Positions 10,750 to 22,894 of a stretch of 64,000 bases of DNA are shown one piece after another (within the stretch, counting starts at the first letter, position 1; each line of letters starts with the position of its first letter). The notes beneath the pieces were generated by a model. That model was not told the DNA's origin and did no database searches. It was given only the letters and a program-made list of their open reading frames with translations. Made by a program: the position numbers and the translations under genes. The DNA comes from Trichobilharzia szidati. Taxonomy: Eukaryota > Platyhelminthes > Trematoda > Strigeidida > Schistosomatidae. The stretch covers positions 65,888,416-65,952,415 of the forward strand of contig OX235271.1 of NCBI GenBank assembly GCA_944472155.2, read 5' to 3'.

Positions 10750-11750
10750 TAGCCATATAGAAGTGATCTAAACACTGGAGAGGCATTTTGCTCGTTTGGG
10801 GCCAAGCTCCTCAGTGGTGTCCCCGGTAAGACACAGCCCAGTTAGCCAAATCAGTTTTAATCACCCGACTCCCGGCTAGCTACTCTAGGCAAAAGTAACT
10901 ATGACTCTATTAAGGTAGCTAAATGCCTCATCATCTAATTTCACGTGAGACGCTTAGCAGGGGGTCCCTGAATGCAGTGCGAGGACCGAAATCCTTAGAC
11001 CATCGTGTGCTTTCCAATATTGGCTTCATTTGTTAAGTCTACATTTGGAACTGCGTAATTCCGTCCAGTGCTCTGAGTGTCAACGTGAAGAAACTCAACC
11101 GGGCATAGGAAATGGTGGGACGATGGTTATGGTTATATGCGGCAGGCGCCTCCTGGTAGCGACCGCTGGTTGGGGCTTATCGGTGGGCAAACCGAGCTCC
11201 AGCAAAGACCTGTCGCCTGCATGAGACAACACTCACGTCTGGTTACTCAGTCTTGATGAAGCAGCGGTGTTATCCTTTGGCCTTTATGGTGTTGTTCGAG
11301 GCATCGGCGGGGCCAGTGGATCTGTGGGATTCTTGACGAGAGGATCGAGGCCAATAACAACTGTTTAGCGGGTGGCTGTTAGAGCTGGTAACCCAAACCG
11401 CGAGGCGCAGCTTGGTGTAATTGTTAGCCGAGGCCAGTCTCGAGCAGTGTCTTATGCTGTGGGTAGTGGCGTGGCTGTCGGTATCTTGTGCCATGAGTCA
11501 AGGTTTAGTTGGCTCCAGTGCGCATAGGTCCCTGAGAAGATGTTTCTGTTCATACCAGCTTGAGGAGTGGCACCAAGGGTGTCCTGAGATGTAAATATTG
11601 AAAAATTGATGAAGACGCGTCTTGGGGAGTTCGCTCTGGGACTGTATCAGCCGCTGAAGCGGCTCGCGGAAGCGCACTCTTACTCCTTTCCCGGATTACC
11701 GAGGGCGTTCGGCAGTTGGCATGGTAAAAAAAGGGTAAATACACAGTAGC
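10750..11750. other. GC-rich island of unknown nature
   Basis: About 1 kb is markedly richer in G+C than the AT-rich surroundings (for example 11120-11220 and 11280-11520). It contains only interrupted frames on both strands: plus 11030-11224 and minus 11270-11494 and 11550-11777. No domain or RNA family was recognised. It could be the leader of a retrotransposon, a CpG-like island or an inserted host fragment. Confidence 0.45.
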
Positions 11751-11811
11751 TGATATACAACTACCAATCTCATTCAATCAGTAGTGCATAGTTTTATGAA
11801 AATATACTTAC

Positions 11812-12016
11812 CTTCTTGATTAGCACTTTCGGTATCAAACAGGCCGCATATTTGTGTACTAGTTTTAACAGTTTCGTGTCCATTGCTTAGTGTCAGCTTA
11901 AACAGAACCCAACCTGTGTCATATGGCCTTTTTAGCAGTTCACATTTAGATGCAGAGATTGCTACCGAGCTCTTATCATACCTTAGTTTCGTTTGTCTAT
12001 TTAGTGAAAGGTGAGG
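11812..12016 (-). CDS. Candidate internal exon of an unidentified split gene
   Basis: On the minus strand the acceptor ATTTGCAG (12017-12024) is followed by 68 open codons plus one base. The exon ends in a consensus donor AAG/GTAAGTAT (11811 and below). The peptide starts PHLSLNRQTKLRYDKSS and includes KCELLKRPYDTGWVLFKLTL and TSTQICGLFDTESANQE. It has normal protein-like composition and no recognised domain. Entry phase is 0, matching the exit phase of the exon at 20987-21111; exit phase is 1. Confidence 0.6.
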
Positions 12017-12417
12017 CTGCAAATCTAATCGTAAGTTCTGTACTCGATGAAAAATGTTAGTATGGAGTTATTCATTTGCATTAATCAATTGCTTCATCAG
12101 AACAACTTGTCCCCTTATAAGACTGATTAATAACAGGTATGCTAGTGTTATAATTGTAGCTGGAAAATCCCTCCTAAACTATTTAATTACAATATTTTTT
12201 ACTTATTTGGATGTTGCATTTAACCTTGTAATTATTATCCGCTTTTTTCCTAAACTGTACATCATTGTTCTGACGCTTGCACATCATATGTTTGCTTGTT
12301 TGTCTTCATTCCTGTTTAATTTCTAAGTTTTGTGCCTCTATCTGTGGTTGTGTGACACACTGATAATGTGCTGTTTTGCAATGTAACTTTGTTTCAGTGA
12401 ATTAAAGTCATTCTCAC

Positions 12418-12468
12418 CTTGGAATGTTTGTGGAAATTTATGGTGTGTGATTTTGTGGGCAGCGATTT
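12418..12468 (-). CDS. Possible small exon
   Basis: The minus strand reads GGTTAG / 17 open codons / AAG/GTGAGAATG. Phase is 0 in and 0 out, so it could sit between the exons at 21.1 and 12.0 kb. The upstream pyrimidine tract is poor and a second frame is also open, so this is weak. Confidence 0.2.
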
Positions 12469-12469
12469 C

Positions 12470-14085
12470 TAACCGAACATTTTTAGGAATATTCTACTTG
12501 ATTCTAAGGTACTTCTTGCAGTTAACTAATTGACAAACACGAAGAATGATAACCACAGAGTGCGGAGACAGCAATGACCTTGAGGTTATCTTGTATTTTA
12601 CATCAAAAATCCGTTTATTTAAGGGAAAAATACACATAATGATAATGAAACAAATTCAAGACGATATTCTAGCCTGGCGTAACTCAGAATACTTCCTAAT
12701 TACAGTGTAGGGTATCAGTTTTCAGATTTAGCATCTATCAAAATGCATATACTCCCCTCCCATTTATTTTTTTTACAGGAGAAATACAGGCAAAATAAGA
12801 AAACACCCTAACAGTAACATTTTACCTTAATACTAACCCTCATCTTAATGTTCTACCATTTCCACTGTCCAAACGGCAATTAAAAACGAGATCAGGATGA
12901 AATTTGAACCCCGATTCGTACACAGCGTCGATTCTGCCATTGTAAGCACTGCAGGTTCTCTAATTCAGCGAACGGTATGCGTTCAGGGTCGTTGGTGCTT
13001 TGGCTCTCCGTGGTCGCAATTCTTTAGGTTGGCCAGTTAATTTTGTTCCACAGTTTTTGTTTTATACTTATGACATTCTCTTGACTGCATAACTGACTAA
13101 CGGTATTGTTTAGGTAATTTTGAGTTTTCGACGTCATTACTGTTCAGTAGAACCGTACATAGAATGCAATCAAAACACAGTCGTCTTTTTGCTGTCCTTG
13201 GAGAGTTTCTTTGACTCTGAGTTTCTCAAGGAAGAATCGGAAAGCTCTATAGTAGGACGCAAGAATTGGTTCTCAGCGTTTTGACCACAACGAATCGGTT
13301 TCAGTCGGCACAACAATTCCAATAAAAGTTAATGTTTTTGCTATTTTTCTTTACTTTAATTGTAATGAGAAAAGTGGTTAACTAGCTAATCTAATGACAA
13401 TCTGAAATTTACTTCCTATACATGGTAGTTGAATGAGATTGATTATGTTTTCAAATTAAATTTAAAACCTTTTCAGCAGTTAACTTTCATAACCCATCAA
13501 GAACGCATTCGATCACTTAACTAAAGGCACACTAGCTAGAATTCTACTTTTGTAAAGTCTTCATTTTGACGCCAATCGTCAGTTTAAAGCATCTACAAGA
13601 GATAAGATATTTAATAGGATCACCTAAAAGTCCAGTCGTAATCCCAGTGAAGTACCCTATTTGTGGTTGGAATGTTTTTTTCCGAAAAAGATAAATGGTC
13701 TCTAAAAGAGGAGGAAAAACTGAGACTGCTTGAGAATCACTAAGAAGTATTTACGATCATGGAAAAGTGAAGTGAATGTACATATTCACTAATGGGAAGA
13801 TTTATCTGGGTCAGAATATTGAAAGTTCTAAAATCTGATTATGACAATCGCGATAATTAATCTAATAATGAATAAAATAACTGAGTTAAATGGGTCAGGG
13901 ATAAATTATGAGAAATAACAAATTATAACTAAAATGTTTGAAAAATATTAAACTGTATGGAGTTAACTTAGAATGTAACTAAGATGATGAAGATTAACAA
14001 TTATTTTTCCTTGTAAGAATAAATAAATTGAACATAGGTATATGTGTTATTTGATTAATGTTGGCTAGCTCATTTCCACTTGTTT
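12470..14085. other. No recognised feature
   Basis: AT-rich, presumably intronic. A tRNA-like phrase near 12905-12965 (gatttgaaccccgattcg) hints at an old SINE but is not delimitable. Confidence 0.3.
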
Positions 14086-14089
14086 GAGA

Positions 14090-14400
14090 ATCTTCAGGTG
14101 GATGCATCTGAATGATGGTGTTTCTGCTGGGAACCCATCATTTCAAACGTCAAAGTGTTATCCGTTAAGCCACTGAACCATGAGATCAGTCTCTGGTATT
14201 GGAAACGATGGGTTCGAGTTTTACTGGAAACCACATTACCTGATGACGCAGGAATATTCGGGTGATGAGTTCAGAATGGGACAAAATGCCTATCCTGGAT
14301 TTCACTGCTATCCGTGATCAGCCGTAAACAACAAGTAAATCGTCAGACATTATCAAAGCTGACATATCAAAACAAGAAGTGAGCATCTTGGTACAATAAA
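14090..14400. repeat. SM-alpha-like element, degraded and partly inverted
   Basis: The first ~90 bp read as the minus-oriented body. From about 14250 the plus-oriented hammerhead region appears (GTGATGAGTTC..GGGACAAAATGCC, then ATCCTGGATTTCACTGCT), followed by the 3' part (cagacattatcaaagc..). The GAAA box is AAAA and stem III is broken, so the ribozyme is inactive. Confidence 0.6.
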
Positions 14401-16805
14401 TTATTTTAAACAGATAGTTATATCGGTTTCTTGGGACTCTATGTGATTTCAATGTTTCCATATAGTTTTTTTTGCATTTACCAAGTGTCTGTTTTATTGA
14501 TATTAGTCACTGATTAGTTTCAGGTCTTTGTGATCGAAAGCCCTCAGTATATTCTGTAACAACTGAATAATTGTCTATCTTGTACTCCCTTGAGATTCTT
14601 CCATTTGGTATGAAATAGGTTGTACAAGAAAGTCGTATATTTTGATATACTATATTGTTCAACTTTCCTGTGTATAAAAGTTACTTCTGAAGTTTCTGAA
14701 AGGATTACTGAGTACGACTTATTTGTTTCAACTATTTTCTGCACTTAGTCCTACATTACATTTCTAAACAACTACTTGATTTGTATTTCCTCTGATATTT
14801 CCTGGTCTTCCAACATCATGTTAGTTCCCAGATATTCTACGTAAGGAAGTTGAGATGATCTGGTATAATTCCGTCTACATTGTTACTGTTTGTTAATTCT
14901 TTTATTCTGCCAATACTTCTTTACTGTTCCCTCACAACTTAATCCCTCCTGGGCCACTTAAGAAAGGCTTTTTTATACTGCTTGGGGCACTATAAGCAAT
15001 CAGTAGGGCGAGTGCGGTGTTGCCAAACCCACTGGTTAACACGATTTGAGATAGACACATAGACTCTTGCAAGAAATTAGCAAATATTATCTTGTCAGAC
15101 ACTGAACAACCTCTCCATATAGAACTCTCTCCTTGCATCTCATCGGGTAGAACTAAAATCGACTATAGAAGACTGCATGCTCAGACGACTCTACAATGCC
15201 TTATTTAATTCATATTTTATGTCATGGGAAAAGTGTAGGACAGGAAATTACCAACTTACTGAGGAACTCTAAGTAAACGGCATTGTTTTTGTTTTCATTA
15301 TTCCATTGTCGCCAATATTTTCTCTTGATTTAATTTTATACTCATTTCCTACTGGACATTGTTATTAATGTAAATGCCTTATTCTAATTATTAACTCTAT
15401 AATGAGAAAAATAGATGCAATATTGTGCTGGATGCTGAAAATTCCTTGTAACAAACTGTACTGTTTGAAATAAAGCTATTACTATTATTATTACAATTAA
15501 TGCTATGCACTGTCGTTTAAGGGAAAAGAAATACTTTTCATTCCGCCTATTACACAATGCAAAATACGTATTAGCAAATATTTTGTCTATCTTTTATTGA
15601 CCGTTCAATGTTCAGTCAGAATCTTGAAACCACTTTGTTCAACATTATGCACATATAAATTTATCTGTTGCTGTGATACAAGTTACTTTAGGCATATGGC
15701 TTGCAATTTTCGTCTGAAAACTCAAGGAGATATCAACGTGCGTCAAAAAAATGTAGTAAAATCAAATCAAGATACCAATCTCGCATGCCCAGCTGACACA
15801 CTTGCTAAAGTATACGCTAATGTAAATGAAATGTTATCAATTAATTTTCGTCTAAGGCTTCATCATGACTGAAACTGTGATAATAAGATCAACTAGGCGA
15901 TAGCATTGTGTTATTAATATATATAGAACAAGTACCTTTTTCTAATCTGTATGTTGCAGCATCTTTATGTTTTAAGCTTCTTCTGCAGAGAATTTAATGC
16001 ACAACTTTTCACATTCTGTGTTCTCCATTTTAAGGAATTCTAAAAATTTTACCAGTTGCTTCACTTATTGAGACTGATGTTAACGAGTTATACTGGTTTT
16101 ATATTGGAATAAGTATTACTTTTTATGAGATATTACTGCACTCAGTGATCCAGAGTTTATGGTGGTAGCCTATTATAGTGATGCTGTTTTTTCAAAGGCC
16201 ATTATTTTAGCGGGCTGTCTAAACCACTGCGGCTAATTAAATTGCTACTTTACTTCGTTTCTTTCATCCTGGTAATCTTTCAGTTACGTTCTTGGATCGT
16301 ACCATGAGCCAATGAAACTTTTCATTTGATTTCTCACCCACCACTATGTCTTTCAAGGAAAAAGTGAAAGAAAAATATTGTAGTGGATTGAATGTTGTTT
16401 CAGTTAAAACCGTAACGGCAGAAAACACGAGATTTGATAATGGAATGATTATTTGGAATGAGGTATCTCTACATGCAGAAATTATGTACACATCTGAAAA
16501 TTGTGACATGCACTTCAGCCCTTCCTTCGTATTGTGTTTCTTTCTCTTCTTTTCATGTCTCCTATGTTTTGCCGCAACTCTGAATCCTTCGCTCTCTTCA
16601 ACATCGAATCTATAGAATTATTCAGAAGGACATCTCTTTAGAAACTTTTGATAGAAGGACTTTGCGTCATACGATATACAGTCGGTGAAGATTTACTTGC
16701 AGATTCCTTACAGGGAGTAAATATCTCACAGGAAATTACTCTGAGAATTCTGCACTGTATGTAAACATAATCTCCAGAATAAAACTATTAATATTATTAT
16801 TCAGC
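14401..16805. other. No convincing gene
   Basis: AT-rich. Plus frames at 15597-15872 (91 codons) and 16346-16615 (89 codons) and minus frames at 14544-14744 and 16264-16509 have no domain or splice context that I could recognise. Confidence 0.3.
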
Positions 16806-16809
16806 AAGG

Positions 16810-17375
16810 GTACATATTACACTAATTACTGACTAGTGTCCAATCGGAAATAACTAATACAGTCCTACAGGAAGTCAATCGCGAGCCTGAATACCTCAGT
16901 GGTAAAGTCTCTGACCGCAGCACTGGGTGGTACGGGTTCGAATCTAAGAAGGGACATAAGTTCCTTCAATATATGTGTAAAACTTGGGCACTGTGGTAGT
17001 AAGTAATTCCATATTAGTTTGTTTATTAGGTATATCACACAGTGAAACAGTATTATTTACTGGATGACGTTTCGAACAAAATTTATTGTTCATAATCATA
17101 TCAATTGATATGATTATGAACAATAAATTTTGTTCGAAACGTCATCCAGTAAATAATACTGTTTCACTGTGTGATATACCTAATAAGTTCCTTCAAGGCT
17201 GCAGATACGCCTTTCTGATGAGTGCCAACTAGCATGAAACCTCCAACCATCTAATATCATCTAGTCAGTGTGCACCATAATGACTACATTGCAAACTTTA
17301 CTGATAGAATTCAGTCTGCACCAAACAAGGGATTAGACACATTACACTAGTTACTGACTGGTGTCCAATGAAAAT
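16810..17375 (+). repeat. Element C (tRNA-headed), interrupted
   Basis: Plus-oriented tRNA-like head: TACCTCAGTGGTAAAG as A box and GGTTCGAATCT as B box (16936-16946). The body resumes after the insertion at 17197 and ends with GTCTGCACCAAACAAGG and a terminal ACTAGTTACTGACTGGTGTC block. A near-identical block lies just upstream at 16811-16845, suggesting tandem or nested copies. A relative is at 34.7-35.2 kb. Confidence 0.65.
16956..17196. mobile_element. Palindromic PLE 3' end inserted as a unit
   Basis: A 14-bp TSD ATAAGTTCCTTCAA (16956-16969 and 17183-17196) flanks 213 bp. Within it, 17025-17104 and 17105-17184 form a perfect 80 + 80 bp palindrome with no spacer, centred on CAATTG. Each arm is the 3' end also seen in the PLE palindrome at 46 kb (..AATAAATTTTGTTCGAAACG..). 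It contains no coding capacity. Confidence 0.85.
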
Positions 17376-18250
17376 ACTTTCAATCCACTATTGTACAAAA
17401 TATTTCAAAATCTGATACCCTCTACATATAATTAAATTGCTCATATTCAACTAATTAAAACCATGTACTAAAATGAGTACAACTTCTTCTCAGGATTTCT
17501 TTTCATAAAACCAACTTTCTTTGTCTTTTGATTTAAAGGTGCAAAAATGTATCAGTTCTGTTAGTATACTTAGTCAGTTCGTCTTCGTAAATCTAGGAAA
17601 ATACTTTTAGGCAAGCAATAAACTAACCTGGAAGATTATTTCTGGGTTAACAAAGAAGTTATGTAATGAAATGAGACACTATTTGAAGGGCTAATGAAAT
17701 GTATCAATTCAATGAAAACATGCAAAGTTGAAATTATCTAAACAGATCTTTAATATTATACAAAACTGAATTTAAACTGGCAGATAATATGAATAAAATA
17801 ATCTACCTGGAAGATTTTCACAAATAATGAAGAAATTTATACAGCATTTTTCAAAATCTCTTGTATTTCTAATAATAATCATATTTTTTAGAGGTAAATT
17901 TCATTGCAAAATAAAGATTTTCAAAAATGGCGGTTAGTACAGTTTACGGATTAAGGTTGTAATTGAATTGGATTAAACTCAGTGTATTATTAAAGAATTT
18001 AACTGTAGAATGAACGAAACAGTTATTATTTAGTTTTAGAAAATACGAGTTTACCAGAAAGAATTATTAGCTTCAGATTATTATTTTGAGGATTATAAAG
18101 CAAATTCTAGTGACTGAAATGCTTATTCAATAGAAGAAGTGTCTTCTTATGGCCCAGTAATTTTGGTCGAAATTTAAATTTTCAAGCTAATTATCAATAC
18201 ACCTGTTCAAGAATTTAATGGAGTTCGTATATGTTCATTTTTATTTATTT
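17376..18250. other. No recognised feature
   Basis: Very AT-rich, ending in a TTTA microsatellite (about 18239-18260). Confidence 0.35.
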
Positions 18251-18254
18251 ATTT

Positions 18255-18395
18255 ATTTTCATTCCTTTACATTTCCAGTGGAACATAGGGCTTCAAGCTG
18301 GAGGCTTGAAGTTTCTGTAGCAGCGGTGTTGACATTTACAGGATGTTTTTGCTAGTCTCATGCCCAGCCTTCCCTCTTTATCAGTCTTGTTGCAC
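18255..18395 (-). repeat. Element B 3' half
   Basis: Minus-oriented, truncated before the tRNA head. It shows the tail, GTGGAACATAGGGCTTCAAG and the body up to CTTCCCTCTTTATCAG. Confidence 0.65.
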
Positions 18396-19640
18396 ATGTT
18401 CATTTTTATATTATGATATTATTATCTTCATCAAGATAATATCAGTGACGATGGTCATTCGTTGATGCTTTGTTCAATGCATTTGAACATCGGATCTTAA
18501 TTCACTTGTCCACCATTGTTGAAGTAAAAGAGTACACGCGTTAATGTGATACTTAATACTGTTTAGTGATTGAGATGAATAGCTGGAAACTACTCATGTT
18601 AAAGTGTGAACACCGGACGCATGTTTCACTGGATTGTGGACGAACTAATCAATACTGTACTCGATTCGACACAACTTAAGCAGCCAAATATCTTGAAACC
18701 ACCTGAATTTCGCTCAGGTACATAGGTGAACTGGTAACAGACTGAATTTAATTTGCAATTCGAAAATTACACAGTTCCGTTTTCGGGTTGGAAAGGTTGC
18801 CATTTATGTTGTCGAGCAAGGTGTCAATTATAATGTTAATAGTTTTGGTTTTTCAAAGTAAAATGTGGAGATTTTTCAGCTCGAACTATGTAACTCACCA
18901 ATGATAGATTCGATTTTAGCATACAAGTTAGTTAATCTTTGAAATATTTACCTATATGGTTTAAACAACGAGCAGTCTTCAAAAATAGAATAGTTTTTTC
19001 CACTTACTTTTTCGTCATATTTCGATTTTTACCCTTGGTAGTTAACAAAGAAAGCATCTTATCTGATTAGTTATCTCTTGATATTTTACTGGGATAACTT
19101 TAAGATATGCAATAAATTAAATGTTTGAAAATATTGTGAATAACTAATGTTAATGCTTATCCTTTGTATTATTTGTATGATTAAAGTACTCTTAAGTTGT
19201 CGTTCTCAACTTTGTCAGTGTCGTCTTGTTGAATTAATTGATGTTAGTTATTTCCCTTTTAAGGGGTTTCCAGTTAATGTCATACCACATTTTGTACTGT
19301 AAATAAGTTATAGTTTATAATATACTATTCATATATTATTTAAGTGTGTATTTTTTTCATTAAGTTAATTAATAACATTTTTCTGTGTACTGCAATGAGC
19401 CCTCAGTTCAATATTGGACAACACGGGTGGGTCAGCGGTTACCTATGCTCACGAGGATCAAACGTTTTGCCACTCATCTGCCAGATGTACCCGTAGCATT
19501 AAAGTAATAATTCATTCCTTTCTTATGATACAGTCTACAAAAATAAGTATAGAGTAAAAAAAGTGTTTCAGATAGAAATTGGATGGTTTCTCTGATGAAA
19601 GAGCTTGTAATTATTCAATTTACATTCTAGTTTCCAATTG
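18396..19640. other. No convincing gene
   Basis: AT-rich. A minus donor-like string at about 19004-19009 follows a short frame (MLSLLTTKGKNRNMTKK) but no acceptor is evident. A small hairpin (GATATTAT..AAGATAATATC) lies near 18417-18445. Confidence 0.3.
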
Positions 19641-19649
19641 ATACTGAAC

Positions 19650-19935
19650 ACCAGATGCCCATTGGGAAACAACAAGCATCGAAGGACTTCGGCAGCAAAC
19701 CAGCCAACACCCCATTATTCAACAAATGTGCATTTAGAGATGAATACAGTCTGGATATACTCTGTGGAGATATTCGAGTGACATCATATTCCAGGTCCTG
19801 CAGTTAGACCCAAATGGGAAGCGAGTGATAAGTAAGGTGACACATTAAATCATATGGAGAGGAAATTAAGACTTGTAGATAGTCGTGAAGCTAGCTGAAA
19901 ATGATGATGAAGAGTAGAGTATGTTGTTGATGTGC
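19650..19935 (+). mobile_element. RTE retrotransposon 3' fragment
   Basis: Plus-strand piece of the C-terminal RTE region: the equivalents of the W-x-x-D-x-x-x-N segment, then an end of the form 'agacttgtagatagtcgtgaagctagctg'. Frames are broken. Confidence 0.5.
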
Positions 19936-19959
19936 TGCTGAAGCACTGTTTTTCACTCA

Positions 19960-20410
19960 GAACTTGATGAACTAATCATAGACAACATAGGCAGCCTTGT
20001 TTTACTCCTGTCTCCAATTCAAAGGCTTCTCTGAGTTTTCCATTGTGGATCACCTGACACGTCTCGTTGTCATACAGCTGCTTAATGAGTTTGATAGAGA
20101 TTTAGGCACTCTATGCCGTAGTGCTGAAGTAGTTTCCAAATTACTTCACGACCACTGCTGATGAAGGCCTTTACAGAGTCCATGAAATTGAAGTAAAGAT
20201 TCGACTTCCGTTCTATGATTTGTTCGATGATGATGCGTACAGTTGCAATTCGATCAGCACATGATATGCCTTTTCAGAATCCAGCTTGTTCTGGCCGAGA
20301 ATTTGCATTCAGCGAGTCTTTAATTTTATCCAGGATGACACGACTTAGTAGTTTACTTTATTTAAAGGTTGACACTGATTTAGATATTTTTATTCGTGTC
20401 ATCTGGTAAT
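19960..20410 (-). mobile_element. RTE reverse-transcriptase fragment
   Basis: The minus-strand reading gives RT landmarks in order: EQAGF near 20285 (the family's E-Q-A-G-F-R), ATVRIIIEQIIERKSNLYFN, FMDSVKAF (motif A, where F-x-D-x-x-K-A-F is expected), then VKQGCL near 20010 (motif B). Stops interrupt it. It lies tail-to-tail with the plus-strand RTE piece just before it. Confidence 0.75.
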
Positions 20411-20980
20411 ATGGTCATAGAGATTTCCAGCTTGATTTTAAAGCTGTGAATGGCCCTCCCAATGGGGATTTAAATATTCGTTGAAGAGTCTTATAGATGT
20501 TTGGTTATTTTCCTACAAACACTTCTACTGTGATGGCAGAATAAGGTAGTAATTAGCAGCAAATTATTTTGTCTGGTAAAATAAATAATCTTTACAAACT
20601 TCACTTGTACATGTTCTTCAATTTGCGCTTCTTTTGTCTTCCTTTTAATCTTTTCAACATTATTTCACAAGCACTCTTCATTCCTTCTTCCCACAACTAA
20701 ATCCGTCTCTACACTGTTCAATATCCTTGCAGAAGACACCACAAACACACGCACACAGTACATTATTTACACAACTTTGTCGATAGCACGTGACATACTA
20801 CTGATTACAATAATTCCCTTCTTTTTTGTTTGTTCATATGATCATATTTCATGGTTTCGAAGAATAATCTTAAAACACAAAAAATGCATTCTCTGTTATT
20901 TCAGAGTCTTTCGTCTTAATACCAATGAATAAGAGTTTTGTAAGTACTAATTATTTTAACAGTTTTTTTAAAAACTTTGT
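20411..20980. other. No recognised feature
   Basis: AT-rich. A plus frame at 20215-20409 is the antisense shadow of the RTE piece. Confidence 0.3.
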
Positions 20981-20986
20981 ACTTAC

Positions 20987-21111
20987 TTCAAGTACACATT
21001 CAAAATAGGCAGTTGTAATCGTAGCAGCAGTGTGATCTACATTAAAACCATCTAGAAGAATATTCCAATCCCTAAGAATAGTTTGCCCAACCCATGGGAA
21101 TGTAGTTTCGC
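20987..21111 (-). CDS. Candidate internal exon of an unidentified split gene
   Basis: The minus strand reads AACAAG / GC + 41 open codons / GTAAGTAC. The peptide starts ETTFPWVGQTILRDWNILLD and ends ITTAYFECVLE; the two other frames contain stops. Donor is consensus; acceptor has only a modest pyrimidine tract. It enters with one base carried over and exits in phase 0, matching the exon at 11812-12016. The product is not recognised. Confidence 0.55.
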
Positions 21112-21970
21112 CTTGTTAAAGTATTTAAATAGTATTAAATCTCCTAGTAGATTTGTTAATCTCAAAGAGATTAAGTATTTTTTTGTTTTCAAGTTAAAAC
21201 TACTCTTTAAAGAATTTGTAATTAATTCCTTAGTAGGCGTTTAAATTGTTTTTCAGATGAAAAGAAAGCTTACATGGATTTATAAAGCCACACAAATAGA
21301 AATCTCGAAAATCAGCATGTATGTTTAATTATTTCCTTTTTTGTTTTTCAAATGAGTTTTATGATTTCATTTAGAATGTGTAGTTTTGTCCCTTGAATAG
21401 ATTAAACACTAGGATATGAGTTTTGAATAACTTAATTCTTGGAGAATTAAAATCTTATTAAGATATCAGATGACAATAGTAGCTACAATCCTACGTGTCT
21501 AAAGTTAGTCTTATGGACTACAATTGCCTCTTGTATACCCATGATTTTGTCTTATCTTAAAAAACATTGGAACCAGTATGTACAAGTTCAAACTGTAATT
21601 CCAATGTAGGATACTTATTGTAATTCGCTCTGACAACATTAAAGCTAGAGATTATGTAAGCATTTAGATTAATTAATTGTTGGCTCAACTTTCTGAGATG
21701 GTGGGTAAAACTTGCATATAATGCATTTTTGTATACTAAAAGTTTATTAATGAAAACAAAACACTTAGTTAAGCGAAGAGTCTCTTTTTGGCCAATTCAT
21801 TCACTTATCTGTACAATCACAATTATATATACTTATTTTTGCATATTAGGTTTGTCAGTTAAGAAAGAAAGAAACTTTTATCCAAAATGGATACCAGCCA
21901 AGATTTATTGACAAGATTATCAAATCAAAGGTCCAGAGGAAAGAAACATCACTTGTTTTAAGAAAGATAC
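21112..21970. other. Presumed intron
   Basis: AT-rich, no repeat recognised. A 60-codon plus frame at 21729-21911 is not supported. The splice phases of the flanking candidate exons do not match, so a small exon may be hidden here. Confidence 0.3.
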
Positions 21971-21975
21971 CTTAC

Positions 21976-22153
21976 ATGAATCTGGATTTCAAGGGAGGCT
22001 TAGTTTGTGATATCTTCAAGAAAAGAATTTCAGCATTTTTGAAAGGAACATTCTTCACAGCAACGCTAGCAGCAGTGTCCTCCAGTCGTCCATTGATCTG
22101 AAGAGGCCCTAAGGAGAAGATATGGCCACTTCTGTGTGCATAAATCAGTTCAC
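21976..22153 (-). CDS. Candidate exon, abutted by a PLE insertion
   Basis: The minus strand has 58 open codons bounded downstream by AT/GTAAGG (donor, 21975 and below). The peptide includes IYAHRSGHIFSLGPLQINGR, VAVKNVPFKNAEILFLKIS and ends KPPLKSRF. Only this frame is open and the composition is protein-like. The upstream boundary is placed at an AAAAG that lies just at the PLE junction (about 22155), where no pyrimidine tract exists, so the natural 5' boundary may have been destroyed or displaced by the insertion. Confidence 0.45.
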
Positions 22154-22154
22154 C

Positions 22155-22500
22155 TTTTGATGTGGAGCCAGGTACATTGGTCGTTTGACGCGTATCCTGT
22201 CCATAAGGGTTCAAGAACATTATCCCACATGGCTACAAAGGGTAATATTGGTTGTATAAATAGTGCGATAACTGAACATTTTGTCAACACTGGTCATTCC
22301 ATCTCAACAAACACCTCCTTCAGAGTGATCTACAAAGTGAAGAACAACATACTAAAGGCAATACGCCATTCAGTTGGAGTAAATAGAATTATGTATACAA
22401 AAGAAAATCATCCAACCACTTCTACTATCATGGTAAAAACCATGTTGACTTCTACTGACTTGATGTTTGTGTGCTTGTTTTTTTTCTAACTTCTTATAAC
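22155..22500 (+). mobile_element. PLE family P1, GIY-YIG endonuclease end
   Basis: The plus-strand translation starts at CGARYIGRLTRILSIRVQEH (YIG and R..E-H of GIY-YIG). After a frameshift it continues INSAITEHFVNTGHSI and FRVIYKVKNNILKAIRHSV, the usual PLE C terminus. It lacks the whole reverse transcriptase, so it is strongly 5'-truncated. Its 3' limit is not clear. Confidence 0.75.
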
Positions 22501-22894
22501 AATTGTAATTTTCAGATCCCTTAATTCCATTATTCCTCTTGTTTCAAAGTGCATCGTAATCACAACTGACTTATTGAATTATTCGTCTTATTACATAACT
22601 GTATCACGCTTATTCAGCTTCTTATATGCGTTAATAACTATGCTTTTTGAAAGCACATCACCACTATTCTCTTACCAATCTTCACCCAGCCCCAGTTACA
22701 ATTTGATTATTTATCACAACAATAACCCTAACTAGTTTTAATTTTTATTGGACAAACGTAATGTATACACACGCAAAAATAAGCATGTATTATTGTGATT
22801 GTACAGCTAAGTGAGTGAGTTATCTCAATGGCGACTCTTCGCGGAACTACGTATATTGTCTTCATTAATATCTGGGTGGGAATTATTCATGAAT
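22501..22894. other. No recognised feature
   Basis: AT-rich spacer; part may be the 3' untranslated end of the PLE fragment. Confidence 0.3.

Noticed and set aside
17025..17184. Rho-independent terminator or cruciform regulatory site
   Set aside because: The palindrome is inside a TSD-flanked insertion and matches PLE 3' ends, so a mobile origin explains it.
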